DNA from: an uncultured Lachnospiraceae bacterium | Lineage (GTDB): Bacteria; Bacillota; Clostridia; Lachnospirales; Lachnospiraceae | DNA: 33,735 bases | Assembly: GCA_910588125.1 (NCBI GenBank) | Contig: CAJUPI010000034.1 | Location: 1 to 33,735 of the forward strand | Direction: 5' to 3' | Shown here: positions 1 through 6,987 of the stretch, one piece after another | Layout: every line of letters starts with the position of its first letter | How positions within the stretch are numbered: the first letter of the stretch is position 1 | Translations under genes and position numbers: made by a program | Notes under the pieces: generated by a model | What the model saw: the letters and a program-made list of their open reading frames with translations, nothing else | Told to the model about the DNA's origin: nothing | The model's database searches: none

Positions 1-52
1 AGGGTATGCCTTGAGGGTATGCCTTGAGGGTATGCCTTGAGGGTATGCCTTG
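1..52. repeat. Four perfect tandem copies of a 13-bp unit
   Basis: The unit AGGGTATGCCTTG occurs four times head to tail from the first base of the window, so the array may continue upstream. It abuts the left arm of the palindromic element that follows. The unit resembles the AAGGTACGCC stretch found just outside the stem in other copies (31562-31571, and reversed at 5306-5315), so it looks like a local expansion of that terminal segment. No coding potential is evident. Confidence 0.9.
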
Positions 53-335
53 AGGCACGCCAGGGAACAAGGAGCGGGAAGCGACGGGAAATGTTCTGTT
101 GCTTTTTCCGGTTTCGGGATCAAGAATTCCTAAAATCACTGATTTTTGCGAAAAGCGAAACGAAAATGCCCAAACTCGCTTCGCTCAGACAATGTGCATT
201 TTCGTTTCCACGCAAAACTCAGGGATTTAAGGACTTCTAAATCCCTGTACAGTCAAAAGCAACAGAACATTTCCCGTCGCTTCCCGCTCCTTGTTCCCTG
301 GCTGAGTATTCTCAGAGATAAACTTAATGAAATGA
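53..335 (+). mobile_element. Palindromic mobile element, copy 1 (long form, left end rearranged)
   Basis: The arms at 60-106 and 255-301 are perfectly complementary over 47 bp. Inside them lie a second 13-bp perfect stem (157-169 with 196-208) and a 10-bp stem (220-229 with 238-247). The right end resembles the common terminus (CTTAATGAAATG for CTTAATGACATTG), but the left terminus is replaced by the 13-bp tandem repeat. No target duplication can be checked because the left flank is missing. Overall sequence matches the copy at 31536-31845 in the same orientation. There is no transposase, so mobility would have to come from elsewhere. Short reading frames through it are by-products of the palindrome. 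Confidence 0.85.
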
Positions 336-508
336 TGCTGGGGTCAAAAGGTGTCAATATGGAAAATTGTTTGAATTGTTTCTAAACTGTGTGTTGAATA
401 AACTCGATTAGTATCCATTTTAAGTTATAATATGAGGATGATTTTACACACAATTTTAAATTAATTAATACAATTTCCCGGCACATGACCTTTTGACCCT
501 AATATCAT
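332..508. mobile_element. Possible second AT-rich miniature inverted-repeat element
   Basis: Imperfect terminal inverted repeats bracket about 177 AT-rich bases without a gene. They contain a perfect 12-bp core, GGGTCAAAAGGT at 341-352 and its complement at 488-499, and extend to ATGAT at 332-336 and ATCAT at 504-508. The segment directly abuts, and may have damaged, the right end of the preceding palindromic element. No target duplication is clear. The alternative is a regulatory inverted repeat upstream of the next gene. Confidence 0.4.
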
Positions 509-531
509 GTCATTGGGTTACAAGGAGGATA

Positions 532-560
532 TTGACAAACTGTACGATAAAAAGTATGAT
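532..560 (+). promoter_or_regulatory. Sigma-A type promoter for the wall-binding protein gene
   Basis: A perfect -35 hexamer TTGACA (532-537) is separated by exactly 17 bases from a near-consensus -10 TATGAT (555-560). A strong AAAGGAG ribosome binding site follows at 585-591, eight bases before the ATG at 599. Confidence 0.85.
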
Positions 561-598
561 ACAAATATGAAAACACATAAGGTGAAAGGAGATTTCCA

Positions 599-1000
599 AT
601 GAAACGCAGAAATCAGATTTTAGCAGTATTGATGTTGGCGCTGGTAATGATGATGTCCAGTGCTATGGTAAGTTTTGCAGAGAGTGGATGGGTGCAGAAA
701 GGGAATGCCTGGTATTATTACAGCCAGGATGGTACGATGGCACAGAACCGCTGGGTGATTACCAATGGCGGTCAGTTCTGGATGAATGAAGACGGTACCA
801 TGGCTACAAATAAATGGATCAATACAAACGATCTTTATTATTATGTAGGGCCGAACGGAGAAGCGGTTACCGGATGGTATGAGATCAATGGTGTGTGGTA
901 TTATTTCTACAGAAAAACAGATAATAATACCTTTGCAATGGCCACGGACACCCAGATTGACGGCTATCGGATTGGCAAAGACGGAGCGTGGATACAGTAA
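599..1000 (+). CDS. Small secreted protein made of choline-binding-type wall repeats
   Basis: The 133-residue product starts with a signal peptide: basic MKRRN, a hydrophobic run of leucine, methionine and valine, and likely cleavage after SFA near residue 27. The rest is four aromatic repeats of the cell-wall-binding type, recognisable by the pattern W-x-aromatic cluster-x-DGTMA-x-N-x-W (GWVQKGNAWYYY, DGTMAQNRW, DGTMATNKW, GVWYYF). Such repeats usually anchor a larger enzyme or adhesin to choline or glucan in the envelope. Here there is no other domain, so the protein is probably a stand-alone wall-bound or secreted factor. The ATG follows a strong ribosome binding site and a consensus promoter, suggesting high expression. 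It stands alone and is closed by the hairpin at 1124. The ligand is not predictable from the sequence. Confidence 0.85.
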   Translation: MKRRNQILAVLMLALVMMMSSAMVSFAESGWVQKGNAWYYYSQDGTMAQNRWVITNGGQFWMNEDGTMATNKWINTNDLYYYVGPNGEAVTGWYEINGVWYYFYRKTDNNTFAMATDTQIDGYRIGKDGAWIQ

Positions 1001-1123
1001 ATCCCCCTGCTGCTTTTACCGGCACACCATAAATGAAAGGGGTAACCCCGTTTTCACACAGCTCAGCGCCGGAGCGCTGGGCTGTTACAGTATTTTCGGG
1101 AATATTTTTATAGAAAAGAAAGA

Positions 1124-1163
1124 CTTCCCGGAGTTCTGGATGGCAGGACTCCGGGAAGCTTTT
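1124..1163 (+). terminator. Rho-independent terminator
   Basis: A 15-bp stem with one mismatch (CTTCCCGGAGTTCTG at 1124-1138, CAGGACTCCGGGAAG at 1144-1158) is followed by CTTTTA. It lies between the wall-binding protein gene and apeB. A weaker hairpin lies at 1059-1084. Confidence 0.75.
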
Positions 1164-1232
1164 ACGTTAATGGAAAGCTTTGGAAAACCATAATTAAAGG
1201 ATAAACTTAAGAAAAATATGAGGAGGAATAGC

Positions 1233-2567
1233 ATGACAGAACGGAAAAATTCATTTCAGGAAATAAACCGGGAGCTGCTGGATTTTCTGGATAGCAGCCC
1301 TACTAGCTTTCATGCAGTGGCGAATATGGAAGAATTGCTGAGGCAGGCAGGATTTAACCGGCTTTTAGAAGGGGAAGTATGGAAGCTGCAAAAAGGCGGC
1401 GGATATTATGTGACTAGAAATGATTCCTCATTGATTGCCTTTCGAATTCCGGAAAGCGATTTTGCAGGATTTCAGATTATGGCAAGCCACAGCGATTCTC
1501 CGGCGTTGAAGATCAAAGATAATGCGGAGATTCAGGTGGAAAAGCAATATGTCAAGCTGAATGTGGAGAAATATGGCGGCCTGCTGTGCGCGCCATGGTT
1601 GGATCGCCCGCTTTCCGTGGCAGGACGCATAGTAGTGCGCACAGACTGTGGGGTAGCTACCCGGTTGGTAAATGTTGATCGGGATTTACTGATTATTCCC
1701 AATCTGGCTATCCATATGAACCGCAAAGCAAATGAAGGCTATGAGTTTAACGGGCAGAAGGATATGCTGCCGCTTTTCGGCGGCAAAGAGGCTAAAGAAG
1801 GCTTTTTAAAACTGATTGCAGAGACAGCAGGCGTCAAAACAGAGGATATTCTGGATACGGATTTGTTTTTGTATAACCGGATGAAGGGAACCGTTCTGGG
1901 ACTTAATGGCGAGTTCCTTGCGGCGCCGCGGCTGGACGATCTGCAATGCGTTTTTGCTTCGCTAAAAGGGCTTTTGGCAGCTAAGCCAAAACGAAGCGTG
2001 GCAATCCACTGTGTGCTGGATAATGAAGAGGTAGGAAGCGGTACTAAGCAGGGAGCAGATTCCACATTCCTGCGGGATGTCCTGCACCGGATCAACCGGG
2101 CAATGGGACGAGGCGAGGAGGAATATCTGATGGCGCTGGCCTCCAGTTTTATGGTATCGGCAGATAATGCCCACAGCATTCATCCAAATCAGCCGGATAA
2201 GGCCGATCCCACGAACCGCCCCTTTATGAACGAGGGGATTGTGATTAAATACAGCGCAAATCAGAAGTATACGACGGACGCAGTTTCCGGAGCCATATTC
2301 AAGTCGATCTGCCAATATGCAAACGTGCCTTGTCAGGTGTTTTTTAACCGCTCTGATATGATAGGTGGCTCGACATTAGGAAATATCTCAAACTCCCAGG
2401 TGGCGTTAAACACAGTAGATATCGGCCTGCCACAGCTGGCGATGCATTCCTGTTATGAGACAGCAGGCGCTAAAGATACGGCATATCTGATCCGGGCGGC
2501 GCAGGCGCTGTATTCGTCCACTGTCTGCGGCACCGGGAACGGGGAATATCAGGTGGAGTGGGAATAA
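1233..2567 (+). CDS. apeB: M18 family aminopeptidase, type 2
   Basis: The product is a 444-residue cytosolic dinuclear-zinc aminopeptidase of the M18 (aspartyl aminopeptidase) family, which removes N-terminal residues from peptides. Family landmarks appear in order: MASHSDSPALKIK with the first metal-binding histidine, APRLDDLQ with the bridging aspartate, DNEEVGSGTKQGADS with the catalytic glutamate pair, SADNAHSIHPN, NRSDMIGGSTLG, and the C-terminal MHSCYETAG with the last histidine. Length matches the type 2 family. The start at 1233 is chosen because AGGAGG at 1221-1226 lies six bases upstream; an ATG at 1218 would overlap that site. A second, more distant M18 enzyme lies at 26222-27628. 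It appears to be a single-gene unit. Confidence 0.93.
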   Translation: MTERKNSFQEINRELLDFLDSSPTSFHAVANMEELLRQAGFNRLLEGEVWKLQKGGGYYVTRNDSSLIAFRIPESDFAGFQIMASHSDSPALKIKDNAEIQVEKQYVKLNVEKYGGLLCAPWLDRPLSVAGRIVVRTDCGVATRLVNVDRDLLIIPNLAIHMNRKANEGYEFNGQKDMLPLFGGKEAKEGFLKLIAETAGVKTEDILDTDLFLYNRMKGTVLGLNGEFLAAPRLDDLQCVFASLKGLLAAKPKRSVAIHCVLDNEEVGSGTKQGADSTFLRDVLHRINRAMGRGEEEYLMALASSFMVSADNAHSIHPNQPDKADPTNRPFMNEGIVIKYSANQKYTTDAVSGAIFKSICQYANVPCQVFFNRSDMIGGSTLGNISNSQVALNTVDIGLPQLAMHSCYETAGAKDTAYLIRAAQALYSSTVCGTGNGEYQVEWE

Positions 2568-2573
2568 GGCTGG

Positions 2574-2599
2574 AAGGCGTATCTTGGAAGGTACGCCTT
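2574..2599. repeat. Short hairpin related to the palindromic element ends
   Basis: AAGGCGTATCTT and AAGGTACGCCTT form a 12-bp stem with one mismatch and a two-base loop. The right arm continues as AAGGTACGCCTTG, matching the 13-bp unit at the window start in 11 of 13 positions. It is probably debris of the same element family, just before the AT-rich reductase gene. Confidence 0.5.
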
Positions 2600-2618
2600 G
2601 GAGGAATGGGGCAGGGAT

Positions 2619-3149
2619 ATGAGAAAAATCAGTTTATTTATTGCGATGAGTCTTGACGGATATATTGCGGATAGCAAGGGTGGTGTTGACTGGCTGAAAG
2701 GACAAGGCAATGATATTGAGAATATTGATACCTATTCTGAATTTGTGAAGAATATTGATACGATCATAATGGGGTGGAATACTTATTATCAGATTATTAC
2801 AGAGCTTTCTCCTGAAAAGTGGGTTTATAATGATTTTACAACATATGTTATTACACATAAGAAATCTGCCTCTTCTGAGAGAATTCATTTTGTAAATACA
2901 GATCCTGTTCATTTGGTAAAGCGTCTGAAAAAAGATAACGGAAAGGATATTTGGCTGTGCGGCGGGGCGAATCTCGTTCAGCAGTTAGTAAATGAGGATT
3001 TAATTGACTGTTATTACATTACGGTAATTCCGACAATTTTAGGATCCGGCATCCGGCTATTTGATCATACACCACAAGAGATTAAACTGAAATTGCTTAA
3101 AACACAGTCATATAATGGTATGACTGATTTGATCTACGCACGCAGATAG
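2619..3149 (+). CDS. RibD C-terminal/dihydrofolate-reductase-fold family protein
   Basis: The 176-residue protein begins MRKISLFIAMSLDGYIA, the typical first strand and loop of the RibD-C/DHFR-like family (YyaP, YwjB type). It keeps DTIIMGWNTY, the cofactor-facing CGGANLVQQLV motif and the PTILGSGIRLF motif. These are NADPH-binding folds; the physiological substrate of stand-alone members is mostly unknown. The start is set at 2619 by homology; ribosome binding is weak (CAGGG close by, GGAGG 14 bases upstream), and an upstream TTG at 2598 is unlikely. The gene is clearly more AT-rich than its neighbours and is bracketed by remnants of the palindromic element, which suggests acquisition by transfer. 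Confidence 0.8.
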   Translation: MRKISLFIAMSLDGYIADSKGGVDWLKGQGNDIENIDTYSEFVKNIDTIIMGWNTYYQIITELSPEKWVYNDFTTYVITHKKSASSERIHFVNTDPVHLVKRLKKDNGKDIWLCGGANLVQQLVNEDLIDCYYITVIPTILGSGIRLFDHTPQEIKLKLLKTQSYNGMTDLIYARR

Positions 3150-3240
3150 CAATTGAGATAATAAATATACATTGCAGGCGACAGAAGAATATTTTATAAT
3201 CAAAGTTTGTAAATTTCAATTGAGCGATAAGAACGAATAG

Positions 3241-3326
3241 CCTTGGAAGGAGGGGAATGTGGACAGTCCATTTCCCGCTCCTTTTTCCATGGCATACCTT
3301 CTGAGAAAATTAACTGAATGGCACTG
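3241..3326 (-). mobile_element. Decayed copy of the palindromic element
   Basis: The right part keeps TTTCCCGCTCCTT, a GCATACCTTCTGAGAAAA stretch and an ending TTAACTGAATGGCACTG, matching 5275-5341 of the short copy, so the orientation is the same as that copy. The left arm is reduced to AAGGAGGGGAATGTGGAC, which still partly pairs with TCCATTTCCCGCTCCTT. No intact left terminus or target duplication is seen. With the preceding 90 AT-rich bases it fills the gap between the reductase and the HAD gene. Confidence 0.7.
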
Positions 3327-3382
3327 GAAACACACGTTCTCACAATCGTCACGCTAAATGCAGATGCCAAAATTGCTTCCTG

Positions 3383-3994
3383 TCATTGCCCCAATGTCTC
3401 CAAAACCGTCTTCAGTTTCTCAAAATCCCCATCCCAAAAACAATAGCCATCCATCCCGCAGGCCCGTGCCCCTTCGATATTCACCGGTACATCATCGACA
3501 AAAAAGCACTCCTTTGGCGTTAATCCAAACCGTTCAAACAAATGCCTGTAGATTTCTTTTTGCGGTTTTATACATTTCACATCTGCCGAAAATAACAGCC
3601 CGTCAAAACAATCCACTGCCGGAATCACTTTCGGATAGCAATCCAGCAGCCGGATCGCTGCGTTCGAACATAAATAAATACCAAATCCCCGCTCCTTCAA
3701 CCCGCGAATCACCGGATCCATCTCCGTGAACGTCCACATACAGTAATTATGCCATTCCCTCATACACAGCGCCGCCGTCTCGTGAAGTCGCTTTGGCAAC
3801 CGGGTACAAATCGACTGCAGTGCCTGCTCATCCGTCAAAACACCCATATCCAGCATCACCCACTCCGGCGATACAAACACTGCCGTATGCACCTGTTGCC
3901 GATCCGATTCATTTTCAATAAAGTGTTCGCAAACACGCATACCGTCGTATCCCACCAGCACCTTTCCCATGTCAAACACAACATTTTTGATCAT
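3383..3994 (-). CDS. HAD-superfamily hydrolase (subfamily IA, YihX-like)
   Basis: The 203-residue protein has haloacid dehalogenase motifs in order: motif I VVFDMGKVL with the nucleophilic aspartate at residue 8, a helical cap with many aromatic and charged residues, motif II IYLCSNA, the motif III lysine in CIKPQKEIY, and motif IV FFVDDVPVNIEGA. As in YihX-like sugar-phosphate phosphatases, motif I reads D-x-G rather than D-x-D. It probably dephosphorylates a small phosphorylated metabolite in the cytosol; the substrate cannot be read from the sequence. It starts 55 bases after the acyltransferase gene on the same strand and may be co-transcribed with it. Confidence 0.85.
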   Translation of the reverse strand: MIKNVVFDMGKVLVGYDGMRVCEHFIENESDRQQVHTAVFVSPEWVMLDMGVLTDEQALQSICTRLPKRLHETAALCMREWHNYCMWTFTEMDPVIRGLKERGFGIYLCSNAAIRLLDCYPKVIPAVDCFDGLLFSADVKCIKPQKEIYRHLFERFGLTPKECFFVDDVPVNIEGARACGMDGYCFWDGDFEKLKTVLETLGQ

Positions 3995-4049
3995 TTCCTA
4001 TCCTCCGTATTTTGTTTCTTTCCTGAAACTGCCGACGCTTTTTCTGATA

Positions 4050-5090
4050 CTACCTTCCTCCGTTTAACAGCATCCATGTAACCGGCAGATAACGCCGCAG
4101 CAAGCTTCCCAGTACCGTAGCAATCCCCAATATCAAAACCGGCATGAAAATATATAAAAGCAGAGGGACCGCCGGCACCGCTGGCAGTATCCTTGTACCT
4201 GCCTTATTGATAAAACGCACAAAGGCAAAATGAACGCCGTACAGGAAAAAATTATGGCACATAAAATCTCTTGCCTTTGGCAGCTTGTTGCCCGGTATCG
4301 CCATCCAAAGCCCGGCCACCGCCAGCAGCCGGCATAATGCAAAGCAGGAAATCCATGCTCTGTGCAAGCCAACCCGATACAAAATTACTGCCACTGCCAA
4401 CAGCCCGAAACCGCCTGCGGTATAAAATTTTCCGTTCGTGTGGCCCCGCTCTTTTTCCTCCACCCACTTCGTTTTTGCCAATGCAAAGGAGGCGGCAGTC
4501 GAATAATAAATCAGCGCATCCACATTCAGCAGCGGCAGTTCTTTTCCGGCTATTATCAGCCACCAGAAGGCCGCCATTGTCCCTATGCGGCTCCAGGGAC
4601 ATCTCAGAACCGGATATAGAACCGGCGCCAGCATAACCAGAAGAATCAATTGAAACAAATACCAAAACACATAATTATAAGTATAATTAATGACTGCATC
4701 CACCAGGACGGAGAGTTGAAACGGTATCCTCCCTTTTCCCACTACGTCCGTCATCCAGGGCAGGCGGCTTCCTATTACATACCCCATATAATACAGAAAA
4801 TTCCATAAAATATAGGGCACCAATATGCTTCGGATACGTCTGTTCCACTTTTCTCCCAGCTTGCTCCAGGTAAAATCCCGATAAAACAGATATCCGGATA
4901 TCATAAAAAATCCCGGCACCGCAACCTGGCCAATCCCATCCCCAATTCCGTGCTGCAAGCGGTATACTGCAGCCATCTGCGGCATCCCGTCAAGATAGAG
5001 TCCGGCATTGTAAGAATGCACCCAAATCACCAGCAGACTGAAAACAAAAGAAAACCATGTGACTTTATTTCGAAATATCTCATCCCCCAT
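4050..5090 (-). CDS. Acyltransferase family 3 integral membrane protein
   Basis: The 346-residue polytopic membrane protein has about ten hydrophobic segments. Family features include the early histidine in LVIWVHSYNAG, the GQVAVPGFFMISGYLFYR motif and the RRIRSILVPYILWNFLYY segment. Members O-acylate (often O-acetylate) surface polysaccharides, wall polymers or small molecules at the membrane. The start at 5090 (MGDEIFRNK) is preferred because AGGGAGAG lies about eight bases upstream. A longer frame to 5276 exists only because the mobile palindrome at 5147-5341 is open in that phase, so its extra residues are repeat translation. Specific acceptor unknown. Confidence 0.85.
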   Translation of the reverse strand: MGDEIFRNKVTWFSFVFSLLVIWVHSYNAGLYLDGMPQMAAVYRLQHGIGDGIGQVAVPGFFMISGYLFYRDFTWSKLGEKWNRRIRSILVPYILWNFLYYMGYVIGSRLPWMTDVVGKGRIPFQLSVLVDAVINYTYNYVFWYLFQLILLVMLAPVLYPVLRCPWSRIGTMAAFWWLIIAGKELPLLNVDALIYYSTAASFALAKTKWVEEKERGHTNGKFYTAGGFGLLAVAVILYRVGLHRAWISCFALCRLLAVAGLWMAIPGNKLPKARDFMCHNFFLYGVHFAFVRFINKAGTRILPAVPAVPLLLYIFMPVLILGIATVLGSLLRRYLPVTWMLLNGGR

Positions 5091-5146
5091 CCGTTTTTCT
5101 CTCCCTGCCTGCGCCATATTTCCCGCAAAACCGTCCCATATCTGAG

Positions 5147-5341
5147 CAATGTCATTAAGTTTAGCTTTGAAAATACTCAGCCAGGGAACAAGGAGCGGGG
5201 AGAGGCAGGAAATATTCTGCCGCTTTTGACTTGGCAGGGATTCTTGATCCCGAAACCGGAAAAAGCGGCAGACCATTTCCTGCCTCTTCCCGCTCCTTGT
5301 TCCCTGGCGTACCTTCTGAGAAAATCAACTGAATGACATTG
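5147..5341 (-). mobile_element. Palindromic mobile element, copy 3 (short form) with 10-bp target duplication
   Basis: The element is 195 bp from CAATGTCATT to AATGACATTG. The perfect direct repeat CATATCTGAG flanks it at 5137-5146 and 5342-5351, which is direct evidence of insertion. Arms at 5181-5227 and 5261-5307 pair over 47 positions with three mismatches. Compared with the 310-bp copy at 31536 it is inverted and lacks the inner hairpin block of roughly 110 bp. It lies upstream of, and adds a spurious open extension to, the acyltransferase gene. Confidence 0.93.
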
Positions 5342-5496
5342 CATATCTGAGTGATAGTTGTAAGTATTGTAACATAGCCCAAACCGGTTGTAAATGAAAT
5401 ATCATGTCGGAAAGTAAAAGATACGCCCGGACTCTATTCCCTCCCCCGGCCTCTATGCATATAGTTCTATATATCACTTTTCAGAAAGGAACTTAT

Positions 5497-6885
5497 ATGC
5501 TGGAATTAACCACAACTCTGACTACTCTCCATATCTTGTATCTGATTGGTGTAGTCGTGATATTAGCCGTTATGGTGCTGAGACGAGATACTCCCGTCAT
5601 CTGCATCCTGTTTCTTTTTTTGCTTGGCCTTACTGCCACTGGCACGCTTGCCGGAGGGATTCAGACCGTCTTTAACGCCACGCTCTACGCGGCAAAAGAA
5701 TTTATGGAAATCATCGCTACCATTGCTTTAATAACCGCACTTTCCAAATGTCTCTCTGACCTAGGAAGCGATTATCTGATGATGAAACCCCTGTCGCGGA
5801 TTATGTGCAGCCCCTCCGTTACCTGGTGGATTCTCGGTACCGCCATGCTGCTGTGTTCCCTGTTTCTCTGGCCATCGCCCTCTGTGGCGCTGGTAGGCGC
5901 TATCATGCTACCACTGGTCATCCGCAAGGGCTTAAATCCTCTGGCCGCTGCCATGGCCATGAATCTTTTCGGCCACGGAATTGCCCTCAGCTATGATTTT
6001 GTCATCCAAGGAGCGCCTGCCATCTCCGCCTCTGCAGCCGGAATTGACACCTACGATATCCTGGCCACCGGAGCCCCTTTATTTATCACTATGGGAGCTG
6101 TCACCGTGCTTTCCGCTTTTATCCTTAACCGAAAATCCATGAGTGATACTCTGGTAACCTTACAAGATTCTAAAGATGAGCCCGATACGGATTCCGGTAC
6201 GCCCTATCTCCATCATAAAGCAGCCCTCTTTCTCGCTGTTTTCACTCCGCTGGCTTTTCTGGGCGATATCCTGCTGATGTTTCTTTTTCGGCTGCGCGGC
6301 GGAGACGCCACCAGCTTAGTCTCCGGTACCGCCACATTGCTGATGGTGCTTGGCGCTCTTCTCGGCTTTCGAAACGAAGCGCCGGAAAAGGTGACAGACT
6401 ATCTGACACACGGCTTCCTTTTTGCCATCAAGATCTTCGCACCGGTAATTCTGATTGGCGCCTTCTTCTTTATGGGTGGTGAAGGCATCACCGCTATACT
6501 CGGCGAACAATTTCAAAACGGCATCATGAATGATTGGGCAATCTGGCTGGCCGGCAAAACGCCCCTAAACCGCTATGCGGCGGCATTGCTGCAAATGGTC
6601 ATCGGTGCCCTGACCGGTTTGGACGGTTCCGGCTTCTCAGGGCTTCCCCTGACCGGCGCACTGTCTCAGACATTTTCACTGATCACCGGCGGTTCTACCC
6701 CCATCTTTGCGGCTCTGGGCCAGATTACAGCAATCTTTGTCGGCGGCGGAACGATTGTCCCCTGGGGCATTATCCCGGTAGCCGCCATCTGCGATGTCAG
6801 CCCGCTTGAACTGGCCCGCAAAAACATGCTTCCCGTTTTCCTCGGCTTTCTCTGTACCTTTGCTGTCGCATGCCTGCTGATCTGA
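5497..6885 (+). CDS. Polytopic membrane transporter, IT-superfamily-like (substrate unknown)
   Basis: The 462-residue protein has roughly twelve hydrophobic segments and two similar halves. Glycine-rich re-entrant-type stretches occur in each half (WPSPSVALVGAIMLPLVIRKG, and TGLDGSGFSGLPLTG with FVGGGTIVPWGIIPV). This layout resembles ion-transporter-superfamily carriers such as gluconate/H+ (GntP), citrate or dicarboxylate transporters, but I cannot place it in a named family. The start at 5497 (MLELTTTL) is preceded by AAAGGA; the longer frame from 5404 adds a polar, non-conserved leader. The next gene, an asparagine synthetase, lies about 100 bases downstream and could be co-transcribed. 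An organic acid or amino acid substrate is a guess. Confidence 0.6.
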   Translation: MLELTTTLTTLHILYLIGVVVILAVMVLRRDTPVICILFLFLLGLTATGTLAGGIQTVFNATLYAAKEFMEIIATIALITALSKCLSDLGSDYLMMKPLSRIMCSPSVTWWILGTAMLLCSLFLWPSPSVALVGAIMLPLVIRKGLNPLAAAMAMNLFGHGIALSYDFVIQGAPAISASAAGIDTYDILATGAPLFITMGAVTVLSAFILNRKSMSDTLVTLQDSKDEPDTDSGTPYLHHKAALFLAVFTPLAFLGDILLMFLFRLRGGDATSLVSGTATLLMVLGALLGFRNEAPEKVTDYLTHGFLFAIKIFAPVILIGAFFFMGGEGITAILGEQFQNGIMNDWAIWLAGKTPLNRYAAALLQMVIGALTGLDGSGFSGLPLTGALSQTFSLITGGSTPIFAALGQITAIFVGGGTIVPWGIIPVAAICDVSPLELARKNMLPVFLGFLCTFAVACLLI

Positions 6886-6987
6886 TAGGGCCGTTTGTGT
6901 ATAAAACACTCCGTTAAAACACTAAAATATTAAAGAAAAGAATGAACAGACAATATCAATCAACAATAGAAAGAAGGTATGCATTCT

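Noticed and set aside
1..52. Tandem 13-bp repeats as a CRISPR-like array
   Set aside because: Units are directly abutting with no spacers and no cas genes are nearby.
879..1193. Reading frame of 104 codons overlapping the wall-binding protein
   Set aside because: It overlaps a well-supported gene in another frame and runs through two hairpins; no family resemblance.
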